Origin: CAZBUK01 sp964495085
GTDB taxonomy: Bacteria > Bacteroidota > Ignavibacteria > T3Sed10-11
Direction of reading: 5' to 3'
DNA: 5,456 nucleotides
Assembly (NCBI GenBank): GCA_964495085.1
Contig: CAZBUK010000151.1
Coordinates: 1-5,456 of the forward strand
Every line of letters begins with the position of its first letter. Position 1 is the stretch's first letter. Of the stretch, positions 1 through 5,456 are shown in pieces. The position numbers and the translations under genes are program-made. The notes below the pieces were generated by a model, which was not told where the DNA came from, made no database searches, and saw nothing but the letters and a program-made list of their open reading frames with translations.

Positions 1-434
1 TCAGAAATATCCCGACAGCAGCCCCGTTCCTGGATAACATCCTGAACTTCGAGCGCGAGCTGGATAGCGCATTCGGCAATGTCCTGAATGAAGGTCGCAG
101 CTGGAGAGGCCAATCGTATCCGCTATTCGACGTAGCAGAATATGAGAATGAAACCGTTATCGTTGCCGAGTTGCCGGGCATGAAAAAGGATGACGTGAAA
201 ATATCTCTGGAAAACGGCTACCTCTCGGTGAGCGGTGAGCGGAAAAGTTTTGAGCTGCCCGACGGCGCCACCAGAATCAGGAATGAAATTGCCACGGGGA
301 AATTCAACAGAACGGTCGAGCTCCCGCATGAAGTCGATGCAGCAAAGATCGAAGCCGAATTAAGCAACGGAGTACTTCGCATCAGGCTTCCGAAAGCAGA
401 GCAGCTCCGGCCGCGGGAGATCAGTATAAAATAA
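1..434 (+). CDS. Hsp20/alpha-crystallin small heat-shock protein, 5' end cut by the window
   Basis: ATP-independent cytoplasmic holdase of the Hsp20 family, which binds unfolding proteins and keeps them soluble for refolding by other chaperones. The frame is open from base 3, so the start lies off the left edge and 143 residues are visible. The N-terminal arm includes the amphipathic stretch NILNFERELDSAFG. The alpha-crystallin domain covers about visible residues 40-132, with the family signatures VAELPGMKKDDVKISLENG, a GKFNRTVELP strand and AELSNGVLRIRLPK (the A-x-x-x-n-G-V-L motif). The C-terminal I-S-I (REISIK) is the I-x-I tail that docks onto a neighbouring subunit in the oligomer. It is the first visible member of three Hsp20 genes in a row, 18 bp from the next, so probably co-transcribed. 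An internal TTG at 171 and ATG at 180 fall inside the domain and are not starts. Family call is secure; the true N-terminus is unknown. Confidence 0.95.
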   Translation, partial: RNIPTAAPFLDNILNFERELDSAFGNVLNEGRSWRGQSYPLFDVAEYENETVIVAELPGMKKDDVKISLENGYLSVSGERKSFELPDGATRIRNEIATGKFNRTVELPHEVDAAKIEAELSNGVLRIRLPKAEQLRPREISIK

Positions 435-440
435 TCGTTG

Positions 441-446
441 AGGAGG
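441..446 (+). promoter_or_regulatory. Shine-Dalgarno site of the second Hsp20 gene
   Basis: AGGAGG lies 6 bases before the ATG at 453. It decides the start: the in-frame TTG at 438 precedes the site and would place it inside the coding region, so ATG 453 is chosen. A perfect AGGAGG suggests efficient translation. Confidence 0.85.
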
Positions 447-452
447 CTCGAA

Positions 453-851
453 ATGACGAAAAAAAATGAATTGGCAGTCCGTCAGCAACACAATACGAGC
501 ATCGCTCGCCCCCGCTCATTCTACGAGCAGGTAGTCGTACCGTCTATCGATATCCTCGAAACCGACACCGAGTATCGTGTCTTTCTCGATATCCCGGGGA
601 GCGACAAACATACCATCGGGGTCAATCTTGAGGACAACACGATCAGGATACGTGCAAGTGCGGGGGACTATCACAATTCGGGCGCTAAGATGATGCTGCA
701 CGAGCTTCGCCACACGGTTTATGAACGCAATTTCTATATCGGCGAGGGCGTCGATCGGAACAGCATCGAGGCCGAATATAACGACGGCGTGCTTTTCATC
801 CGATTGAAAAAATCGGACTCTTTTATTCCTAAACACATAACTATCAAATAA
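453..851 (+). CDS. Divergent Hsp20/alpha-crystallin small heat-shock protein
   Basis: A 132-residue Hsp20-family protein, starting at the ATG behind a perfect AGGAGG. The N-terminal arm is short (about 28 residues) and polar. The alpha-crystallin domain spans about residues 29-120: PSIDILETDTEYRVFLDIPG opens it, and EAEYNDGVLFIRLKK (about 106-120) carries the A-x-x-x-x-G-V-L signature. The tail ends HITIK, giving an I-T-I docking motif at 129-131. It is the least typical of the three paralogues: the usual G-x-F-x-R-x-x-x-L-P strand is replaced by YERNFYIGEGVD, and a His/Met-rich stretch (about 73-87) replaces the usual loop. It sits 18 bp after the first and 32 bp before the third Hsp20 gene on the same strand. 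As a likely co-expressed paralogue it may form mixed oligomers or favour different clients, which is inference. Family membership is clear from the strand order and both end motifs. Confidence 0.92.
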   Translation: MTKKNELAVRQQHNTSIARPRSFYEQVVVPSIDILETDTEYRVFLDIPGSDKHTIGVNLEDNTIRIRASAGDYHNSGAKMMLHELRHTVYERNFYIGEGVDRNSIEAEYNDGVLFIRLKKSDSFIPKHITIK

Positions 852-868
852 ACCTAACCAATCAATCA

Positions 869-876
869 GAGGAGGT
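869..876 (+). promoter_or_regulatory. Shine-Dalgarno site of the third Hsp20 gene
   Basis: GAGGAGGT lies 7 bases before the ATG at 884 and is nearly fully complementary to the 16S rRNA 3' end. The in-frame GTG at 875 overlaps the site itself and is therefore not the start. Confidence 0.85.
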
Positions 877-883
877 GCGTTTT

Positions 884-1354
884 ATGTCACTCATTCGATG
901 GAACCCTTCCCACGATCTCATGCCGTTAACGGGCGATCTATTGGGTATGCAGAGAGACATCAACCGGATGTTCGATACCTTCTTCCGCGGCGGTATGAGC
1001 GATGAAGGCGATCAATTCCGGGGTGCCTGGGCTCCCGCGATTGATCTTGCAGAGTACGATCGCGAGTATCAGGTACGTGTCGAACTGCCCGGCGTCAACA
1101 AGGAAGATGTGAAGATAACGATGCAGGGCAATATACTCACCATCCGCGGAGAGAAAAAACCGGATGGGGAGCAGGAACCGACACAGATGTATCGCAGCGA
1201 GCGGTGGTTCGGAGCATTTCAACGCTCATTTACGCTGCCGACGTCAGTCCGGAACGACAAGATCGAGGCGAACTATCGCGACGGTATCCTCACGATCAGT
1301 CTTCCGAAGGCTGAGGAGGCCATTCCGAAGTCGATCGAGGTCAAGCTTAAGTAA
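884..1354 (+). CDS. Canonical Hsp20/alpha-crystallin small heat-shock protein
   Basis: A 156-residue class A-like bacterial Hsp20, an ATP-independent holdase. The start MSLIRWNP, followed by a leucine- and methionine-rich arm with LLGMQRDINRMFDTFF, is typical of full-length bacterial members and confirms ATG 884, which follows GAGGAGGT. The alpha-crystallin domain runs from about residue 50 to 142: PAIDLAEYDREYQVRVELPG, EDVKITMQGNILTIRGEKK, GAFQRSFTLP (about 110-119) and EANYRDGILTISLPK (128-142). The C-terminal I-E-V (151-153) matches the I-x-I/V docking motif. It is the last gene of the Hsp20 cluster; two hairpins follow the stop, the second being a rho-independent terminator. No heat-shock operator is visible in the 32 bp before it, so any heat control is likely at a promoter left of the window. 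Confidence 0.97.
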   Translation: MSLIRWNPSHDLMPLTGDLLGMQRDINRMFDTFFRGGMSDEGDQFRGAWAPAIDLAEYDREYQVRVELPGVNKEDVKITMQGNILTIRGEKKPDGEQEPTQMYRSERWFGAFQRSFTLPTSVRNDKIEANYRDGILTISLPKAEEAIPKSIEVKLK

Positions 1355-1362
1355 GCGCATGG

Positions 1363-1386
1363 CTCCATCCGTCCAACCGGATGGAG
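1363..1386 (+). repeat. Perfect 9-bp inverted repeat just after the Hsp20 cluster
   Basis: CTCCATCCG (1363-1371) and CGGATGGAG (1378-1386) are exact reverse complements around a 6-base loop, 8 bases after the stop of the third Hsp20 gene. No T tract follows, so it is not itself a classic terminator. It would form a stable RNA hairpin at the mRNA 3' end and may protect the transcript from 3' exonucleases or assist the terminator downstream; that role is inferred. Confidence 0.75.
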
Positions 1387-1413
1387 TATTGATTGACCGT
1401 AAAAGAGTCGTAG

Positions 1414-1441
1414 AAAAGCCCCGTTTTACGGGGCTTTTTTT
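1414..1441. terminator. Rho-independent terminator between convergent gene groups
   Basis: GCCCCG (1418-1423) pairs with CGGGGC (1429-1434) around the loop TTTTA. AAAA (1414-1417) and TTTT (1435-1438) can extend the stem to 10 bp. Seven T residues (1435-1441) follow on the + strand, so it is a strong terminator for the Hsp20 cluster. On the - strand the tract is only four T residues, so it is a weaker but plausible terminator for the opposite operon, whose last gene stops at 1440-1442 and overlaps the T tract. Confidence 0.92.
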
Positions 1442-3818
1442 ATTCCGGCCTGGATATTTCTGCACTGAGAATCGATTCGCTGTAACGGCCGTTTATAATC
1501 GGTTTTTTTTCCCACCCGTTCCCATCCCAATAGAGCAGAGAGTTACCGTAGTCGCGAAAGTAATTATAATCGGGCATTCGTTGAATATTTCCTGTATCAT
1601 ACAGTCGACGAGCCATCAGGTCGTAATCGTCGCCTGTTCCAGCAGACACATACTTAAACTTATGATCGAGATAAACGAAGTAGGTGGCAGTATTTATCTC
1701 AAAAGGAGAATTCCCATATGAATGAACTTCGAGCATTGATATACGGAACATTTCTGACTGTTTAAGATGAGTAAGGCGCATCGGCAAGTTATACCGGATA
1801 GCATACCTGAATACGTTGCCGACCAACGTTCTCGGTATCTGTATGTAATACATTTCAGTTCCCGGTTCATATCCGAGAACTGTATATTCTTCTGTCAGTG
1901 GTGAATGTCCGGATATGAAACGCGGGTCCAGCACTGAGATCGCTGCAGTTTCAAGTGAGTTATTTATACCGACCAGAACAATTTCTTTTATATTGTTTCC
2001 GTTAATATCGGCGGCGACTGCATCAATGATACCGCCCATGTGTACATATGCAGCTTTCCTCTCTCCCTCCCGTCCGTCCAGTAAAAGTACAAGGTTGGGG
2101 AAATAATGATGCCGCCCGATTACTACGACATCCATCTCACCCTTACCGAAATAATCTTCTACCAGCAATTGATTGACATTAAAATTATCGGTTACAATAT
2201 TGGACTTATACTTAAATTCGAGTTTTTCTTTGATACTAAACGACCAGAGATTTCTTCTTTCCTTGATCGATCTGCATACAACGGATGAGAGTTGATTGAT
2301 TTCCGATTGCTGCGGAATACCATAGATTAATTCATTAATTCCGTCTCCGGTGACATCTCTGAATGCAACAAGCTTTCTTAAAAAGGTCGCTGAAATATCA
2401 TCACTTCCCGAGTCGTAAATACCAATTGGACCGATATAAATCTCATCGATAATCCGATCGTTTTTATTATAAACAAACAAGCTCTCTCCTTCATATACCC
2501 CTCTCACAGGATTCCGATCGAAAGGTTCAAACCATAAGTGAAATATAATATAGAGAAGCACGATCACTGACAACCCGTATAGAACTCCATATTTCTGCTT
2601 TCCCACTCTTCTTCGTGTATAGGATATCCAATTGATTTTTCTCCGATTGGTCAACCGTCTATCGAAGAAAAGCTCTCGAAGATGTCCGATTCCAATAATT
2701 TCGATTTGTCTTCCCGGGTAGTATGCTCCGCATTGACGCATAGCCAGGACTGCTGTTTCCAACTGATCTTTTGGTACGACTAAAATATCCAGCCATGAAA
2801 ACATTACTGCCCGTACTTTGTGGTGAATAGATGAGTTTTCGATCGGTAAGACGTTGCCATGTTCGTCTATATCACCCGTGATCGCAACGCGTGACCCTAT
2901 ATCGTACCGGCTTCGCTGATCGAAATATCGCAGGATAGTACAGTACAGGAGAGCAGCGATAGCAAGATTCGCAGATCTTCCTTCGTGCATGGCCTCATTA
3001 TTATCGAAACTCACGTGGGCAGATATAAAACGTTTTTCTAACGAGGGGTAATATTCCCTCACCACAGTCCGGACTGCTTTCGTGATTACCGGCATGTTGA
3101 TCTCATCTCCCCTCGTACCGAAAAGAGCTACATCGGTCTGAAATTCATCCGTTGAGCTTGATGATTTTCCGAAGATCCGAATGCCAATTTTCCGCAGCGT
3201 ACCCCCCGACTCTCTATTCTCCGAATCATATAATGAGTATTCGACGACTGGGACAATTACGGACTTTGTTTGACGCTTTCGCTGTTCTGACCAGTCCTGA
3301 TACACCGCTTGAATTGTATCGAAACTCTCACAATTTTCTCTCTGAGCAATTTTTAAAAGAATCCCCAGTTTTTCATATGGATTTCTTTGGTTTTTCGGAT
3401 CAAGCGTCCTATACAACACCTGAAGATGATCGCTCCGGGGCTCTTTAAGAATGGTCAAGAACATCTCTAAGGAGCCGGCATATACATATAACTGTGCAGC
3501 AGCTTTTTGGAGAGCCGATAAACAGTCCTCATAATCTTTCAGAGATGATACTTCAGGATAGTATTCGCGCAACACCTGGAAAAATTCATAGAAGGATTTT
3601 ACCAGGTGAGGTTCGGTTCCGATTACATTCAGATTTTTTAATGCTGCCGGAATACGCTGTACTAAATCGAGGAGGTAAGATTCGCCAATGAAAGGGTCGC
3701 GACCAATCTGTTCAATGAAACGGTTGATCCTTAAGAGCCGCTCCCTCGTTGTGGAAGGAAATGATAAATACTGCAATAACTCCTGATAAAAATATTCTAT
3801 CTGTATCGGATCACGCAT
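1440..3818 (-). CDS. Membrane protein with Lon-type (S16) protease domain and FG-GAP-like extracytoplasmic region
   Basis: A 792-residue protein in four parts. Residues 1-200 are helical, of unknown function. About 205-385 resemble the Lon proteolytic domain: AHVSF, then E-G-R-S-A-N-L-A with candidate nucleophile Ser282 (Lon G-P-S-A-G), AITGDIDEHGNVLPI (Lon TGEI..G.VLPI), and HHKVRAVMFSWLDILVVPK with Lys334 aligned to the Lon catalytic lysine. The Ser-Lys gap is 52 residues, longer than the 43 of E. coli Lon. There is no Walker A/B or AAA+ module. A very basic stretch (387-409) precedes one transmembrane helix (about 410-430), so the protease side should be cytoplasmic and 431-792 outside. 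That part has FG-GAP/VCBS-like loops: RDVTGDGINEL (487-497), EDYFGKGEMDV (554-564) and ADINGNNIKEI (603-613), suggesting a degenerate beta-propeller. ATG 3818 is the only good start after an in-frame stop; no clear Shine-Dalgarno site is present. It is the last gene of the operon, 52 bp after the zinc-finger gene. Proteolytic activity and sensing are inferred; a non-catalytic Lon-like fold is possible. Confidence 0.85.
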   Translation of the reverse strand: MRDPIQIEYFYQELLQYLSFPSTTRERLLRINRFIEQIGRDPFIGESYLLDLVQRIPAALKNLNVIGTEPHLVKSFYEFFQVLREYYPEVSSLKDYEDCLSALQKAAAQLYVYAGSLEMFLTILKEPRSDHLQVLYRTLDPKNQRNPYEKLGILLKIAQRENCESFDTIQAVYQDWSEQRKRQTKSVIVPVVEYSLYDSENRESGGTLRKIGIRIFGKSSSSTDEFQTDVALFGTRGDEINMPVITKAVRTVVREYYPSLEKRFISAHVSFDNNEAMHEGRSANLAIAALLYCTILRYFDQRSRYDIGSRVAITGDIDEHGNVLPIENSSIHHKVRAVMFSWLDILVVPKDQLETAVLAMRQCGAYYPGRQIEIIGIGHLRELFFDRRLTNRRKINWISYTRRRVGKQKYGVLYGLSVIVLLYIIFHLWFEPFDRNPVRGVYEGESLFVYNKNDRIIDEIYIGPIGIYDSGSDDISATFLRKLVAFRDVTGDGINELIYGIPQQSEINQLSSVVCRSIKERRNLWSFSIKEKLEFKYKSNIVTDNFNVNQLLVEDYFGKGEMDVVVIGRHHYFPNLVLLLDGREGERKAAYVHMGGIIDAVAADINGNNIKEIVLVGINNSLETAAISVLDPRFISGHSPLTEEYTVLGYEPGTEMYYIQIPRTLVGNVFRYAIRYNLPMRLTHLKQSEMFRISMLEVHSYGNSPFEINTATYFVYLDHKFKYVSAGTGDDYDLMARRLYDTGNIQRMPDYNYFRDYGNSLLYWDGNGWEKKPIINGRYSESILSAEISRPE

Positions 3819-3851
3819 CGACGAACACCGGAAAGGTAAATAGTAATGGCG

Positions 3852-3883
3852 GGTCTATTGTAAATTGACGTTAGCAATAGACC
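3852..3883 (-). repeat. Intercistronic 9-bp inverted repeat spanning a stop codon
   Basis: GGTCTATTG (3852-3860) and CAATAGACC (3875-3883) are perfect reverse complements separated by 14 bases. TAA (3861-3863) and TTA (3871-3873) can extend the stem past a one-base bulge. In the - strand mRNA the hairpin contains the stop codon of the zinc-finger gene (3871-3873) and ends 33 bases before the ATG of the Lon-like gene. No T tract follows, so it is not a standard terminator. It could tune relative translation or mRNA processing between the two genes; this is inference. Confidence 0.7.
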
Positions 3884-4779
3884 ATGAGCGTAGAAATTTC
3901 CGATAAATTGTGATCCGTAAAAATACCCCTCCCATTCCCGGATATCCTCACCATCTCCTTGCCATGCTCGCCGTGCAGGACCGCATAGGTAATTTGCGGT
4001 GCGTACGATTTATATTTTTCAATCGATACAACGAGTCTATCCACTGTCCGCTGAAATTGTGCGTAATACAGCCCATGCTTCCCTTCTAGATTAGGGATAT
4101 CACCCATAAGTATATTTTGTCCGATATAAAATTCATCGACCGGTAACCGAAGAATACCGCGGACTTTCGACCAGTCTCTATTCGTTATTTCCGTTTCCAA
4201 TTCGGTTTCAACATGTCCATGGTTATCGGCTACAAGATTCAATGAGATGTCGGGGAATGAGATCATCGCAAAAGCTCTGCGAGCCGGATCTTCGGTGAGA
4301 ACGTATAATTTATGCTTTCGCTCTTGCATATCCATGATAATTCGTACGAGAGCTTTTTCCCGTTCGGCGATCATGATTGCAACGGTAATGTACCGGTTAT
4401 CGTATCGAGCTGATGTTACTGCTGCAAGTACCGTCCTGTAGTTGCCTGGATTTGCATTGTGGATTTTAAGCGGTTTGAGAGGCATCAGCGCATAGAGCGT
4501 ATTCAGAAAACGATTCGTTATAATTCGTTCCGAATGAGCATCTGAACTGAGGGCTCGATAATCATCATAAAATGTGGTAAAATATTCGACATAGTCTCGA
4601 CACAATCTGCACTTTTGTGCATGATCCCCTAGTTCAAGTCTCTGTCGAGCATCTATATCGGAAGATGAACGGACATATTTCTCTAAGGTATCTTCTGAGT
4701 AATGATTCAATGCTCTTGTCTTTCGTTTTAGAACGGTTGTGTGTAATAATATATATTCCTTGCAACCGTCATCTTCCAC
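3871..4779 (-). CDS. Soluble protein with N-terminal zf-HC2/anti-sigma-type zinc finger motif
   Basis: 302 residues from a GTG start. The N-terminal segment about 24-67 reads like a zf-HC2 (zinc anti-sigma, ZAS) domain: NHYSEDTLEKYV, then H53-A-Q-K-C57-R-L-C60, the H-x3-C-x2-C metal-binding signature, followed by a helix. Family ZAS proteins bind and silence an ECF sigma factor. Residues 95-302 have no transmembrane helix and look beta-rich (ALVRIIMDMQ, KHKLYVLTEDPARRAFAMISF, DISLNLVADNHGHVETELE); I do not recognise this domain, though such strands recall the beta-sandwich tails of some soluble anti-sigma-like proteins. The gene begins 8 bp after the upstream stop, indicating an operon. No Shine-Dalgarno site precedes GTG 4779, so translation may be coupled; TTG 4710 would start just at the zinc-finger domain and is an alternative. 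The zinc-finger motif is directly visible; the anti-sigma role is inferred and the same motif occurs in other regulatory proteins. Confidence 0.8.
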   Translation of the reverse strand: MEDDGCKEYILLHTTVLKRKTRALNHYSEDTLEKYVRSSSDIDARQRLELGDHAQKCRLCRDYVEYFTTFYDDYRALSSDAHSERIITNRFLNTLYALMPLKPLKIHNANPGNYRTVLAAVTSARYDNRYITVAIMIAEREKALVRIIMDMQERKHKLYVLTEDPARRAFAMISFPDISLNLVADNHGHVETELETEITNRDWSKVRGILRLPVDEFYIGQNILMGDIPNLEGKHGLYYAQFQRTVDRLVVSIEKYKSYAPQITYAVLHGEHGKEMVRISGNGRGIFTDHNLSEISTLMVYC

Positions 4780-4787
4780 GGAAATAT

Positions 4788-5456
4788 TCAGAGCTCAGGT
4801 TGTATTTTATGTAATAAATGCTGTCGGCTCAATTTTATTAAATATTCGACATATGATCTATGATTATTTATGTACGATTCCTGCGTAAGTTCGTGCATAT
4901 GTATGTTCAATTGCTCATAGTAAGTGACATCAAAACCGTCATTGAGTACATACTGTGCAATGAGTACCTGTTCGACAGCGCTGAGATACCAATCGAAATA
5001 TTGCGGATCGATTCCTTTATTTTCAACATATTTCGGATAATATTGTATCCTAATCTCGTTCACACTTTCAATAATTAAACGTGTAATTTCGGCGGGCGAG
5101 ATATTATCATCAGCAGTTTCATCTACATCTCCGACGTAATGCATCGAGTGAAAAACAGAACGACATATCATCGCCAATCCGGATAGAGGATAACTTCTCA
5201 TATAGTCCGATTGATCGCTTAATATCATTGAGACAGCGGAAAGTATTTCTTTATACCCGGTCTTCGGAGTGATAAAAGTTCCCAGGCGAGACTCAAGAAA
5301 TTCTGATGGCATCAGTATACCTGATGAAGGGGAGCCATCAATATATATCCAAAATTCACCGGACCGCCTTTCTGCATGCAAATCCGGATTGAATTTGAGC
5401 GCACGTTTCAAACTTCGGACAATCTTCGATAACCCGGGGTCATGTTCGCTGTATAT
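4788..5456 (-). CDS. Unrecognised protein with weak sigma-region-4-like C-terminus, 5' end cut by the window
   Basis: The frame is open to the right edge, so the gene starts outside the window and 222 residues are visible; a TTG at 5411 has no special support as a start. There is no signal peptide or membrane helix in the visible part. Most of it is mixed helical sequence (SKIVRSLKRALKFNPDLHAERR, EFWIYIDGSPSSG, SAEVSMI-type helices, AEITRLIIESVNEIRIQYY) that I do not recognise. The last 65 residues are suggestive: VEQVLIAQYVLNDGFDVTYYEQL resembles the E-x-V-L-x-x-x-Y-V-x-G-x-x-Y-x-E-I start of sigma region 4, and NNHRSYVEYLIKLSRQHLL could be the following recognition helix. No region 2 is identifiable. 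Its position 8 bp before a zinc anti-sigma-like gene is where a cognate sigma factor would be expected. A divergent sigma or other DNA-binding regulator is a hypothesis only; the reading frame itself is well supported by length and operon spacing. Confidence 0.7.
   Translation of the reverse strand: MYSEHDPGLSKIVRSLKRALKFNPDLHAERRSGEFWIYIDGSPSSGILMPSEFLESRLGTFITPKTGYKEILSAVSMILSDQSDYMRSYPLSGLAMICRSVFHSMHYVGDVDETADDNISPAEITRLIIESVNEIRIQYYPKYVENKGIDPQYFDWYLSAVEQVLIAQYVLNDGFDVTYYEQLNIHMHELTQESYINNHRSYVEYLIKLSRQHLLHKIQPEL

Noticed and set aside
402..418. Short GC-rich palindrome-like stretch near the end of the first Hsp20 gene.
   Set aside because: Only about four pairs, inside coding sequence that encodes conserved tail residues, and no T tract follows.
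852..876. Possible RNA thermometer before the third Hsp20 gene, with ACCT (852-855) pairing to AGGT (873-876) in the ribosome site.
   Set aside because: Only four base pairs across a 17-base loop, with no U-rich FourU or ROSE-like pattern; too weak to claim.
1164..1721. A 185-codon open frame on the + strand running across the terminator.
   Set aside because: It overlaps the third Hsp20 gene in another frame, passes through the terminator and lies opposite the Lon-like gene; the protein is Ser/Arg-rich with no family features. A shadow frame.
1440..3818. Annotating the long - strand gene as the ATP-dependent Lon protease (lon).
   Set aside because: It lacks the Lon substrate-binding N-domain and the AAA+ ATPase, and has a transmembrane helix plus an extracytoplasmic domain; only the proteolytic domain is Lon-like.
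4580..4853. A 14-base direct repeat (AAATATTCGACATA) at 4580-4593 and 4840-4853, 260 bases apart.
   Set aside because: Both copies lie inside coding sequence and encode the same short peptide Y-V-E-Y-F/L in two unrelated proteins; no further matching flanks. Most likely chance.

Overview
This 5.5 kb window holds two convergent gene groups of a bacterium. On the + strand, the left quarter is the 3' part of a small heat-shock cluster: three consecutive Hsp20/alpha-crystallin genes, the first cut by the window edge. It ends in a hairpin followed by a strong rho-independent terminator. On the - strand, the rest is a compact run of three genes read from right to left: a gene cut by the right edge, a protein with an N-terminal zinc-finger motif of the anti-sigma type, and a 792-residue membrane protein. 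The two groups meet tail to tail at the terminator near 1414-1441. I see no RNA genes, mobile element or CRISPR array.

The most unusual content is the 792-residue protein. It carries a Lon-type (S16) serine-lysine protease domain with both candidate catalytic residues present (Ser282 in G-R-S-A, Lys334 in H-H-K). It has no AAA+ ATPase. One transmembrane helix follows, and then about 360 residues predicted to lie outside the cytoplasm, with FG-GAP/VCBS-like Asp-rich loops suggesting a beta-propeller. Directly upstream in the same operon is a soluble protein with an H-x3-C-x2-C motif typical of zinc anti-sigma (zf-HC2) domains. Upstream of that lies a gene whose C-terminus weakly resembles a sigma region 4 helix-turn-helix. 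One reading is a signalling module: an outside sensor controls an inside Lon-like protease that could act on an anti-sigma-like partner. The domain calls come from the sequence; the circuit is inference.

The organism cannot be fixed from this window. The Hsp20 genes have near-consensus Shine-Dalgarno sites and about 50-55% G+C in sampled lines. The - strand operon is more AT-rich (about 35-43% in sampled lines) and lacks clear Shine-Dalgarno sites. An environmental bacterium of the FCB group (Ignavibacteria/Chlorobi-like) would fit, but this is a guess. No promoter is visible for either group, since both start outside the window.
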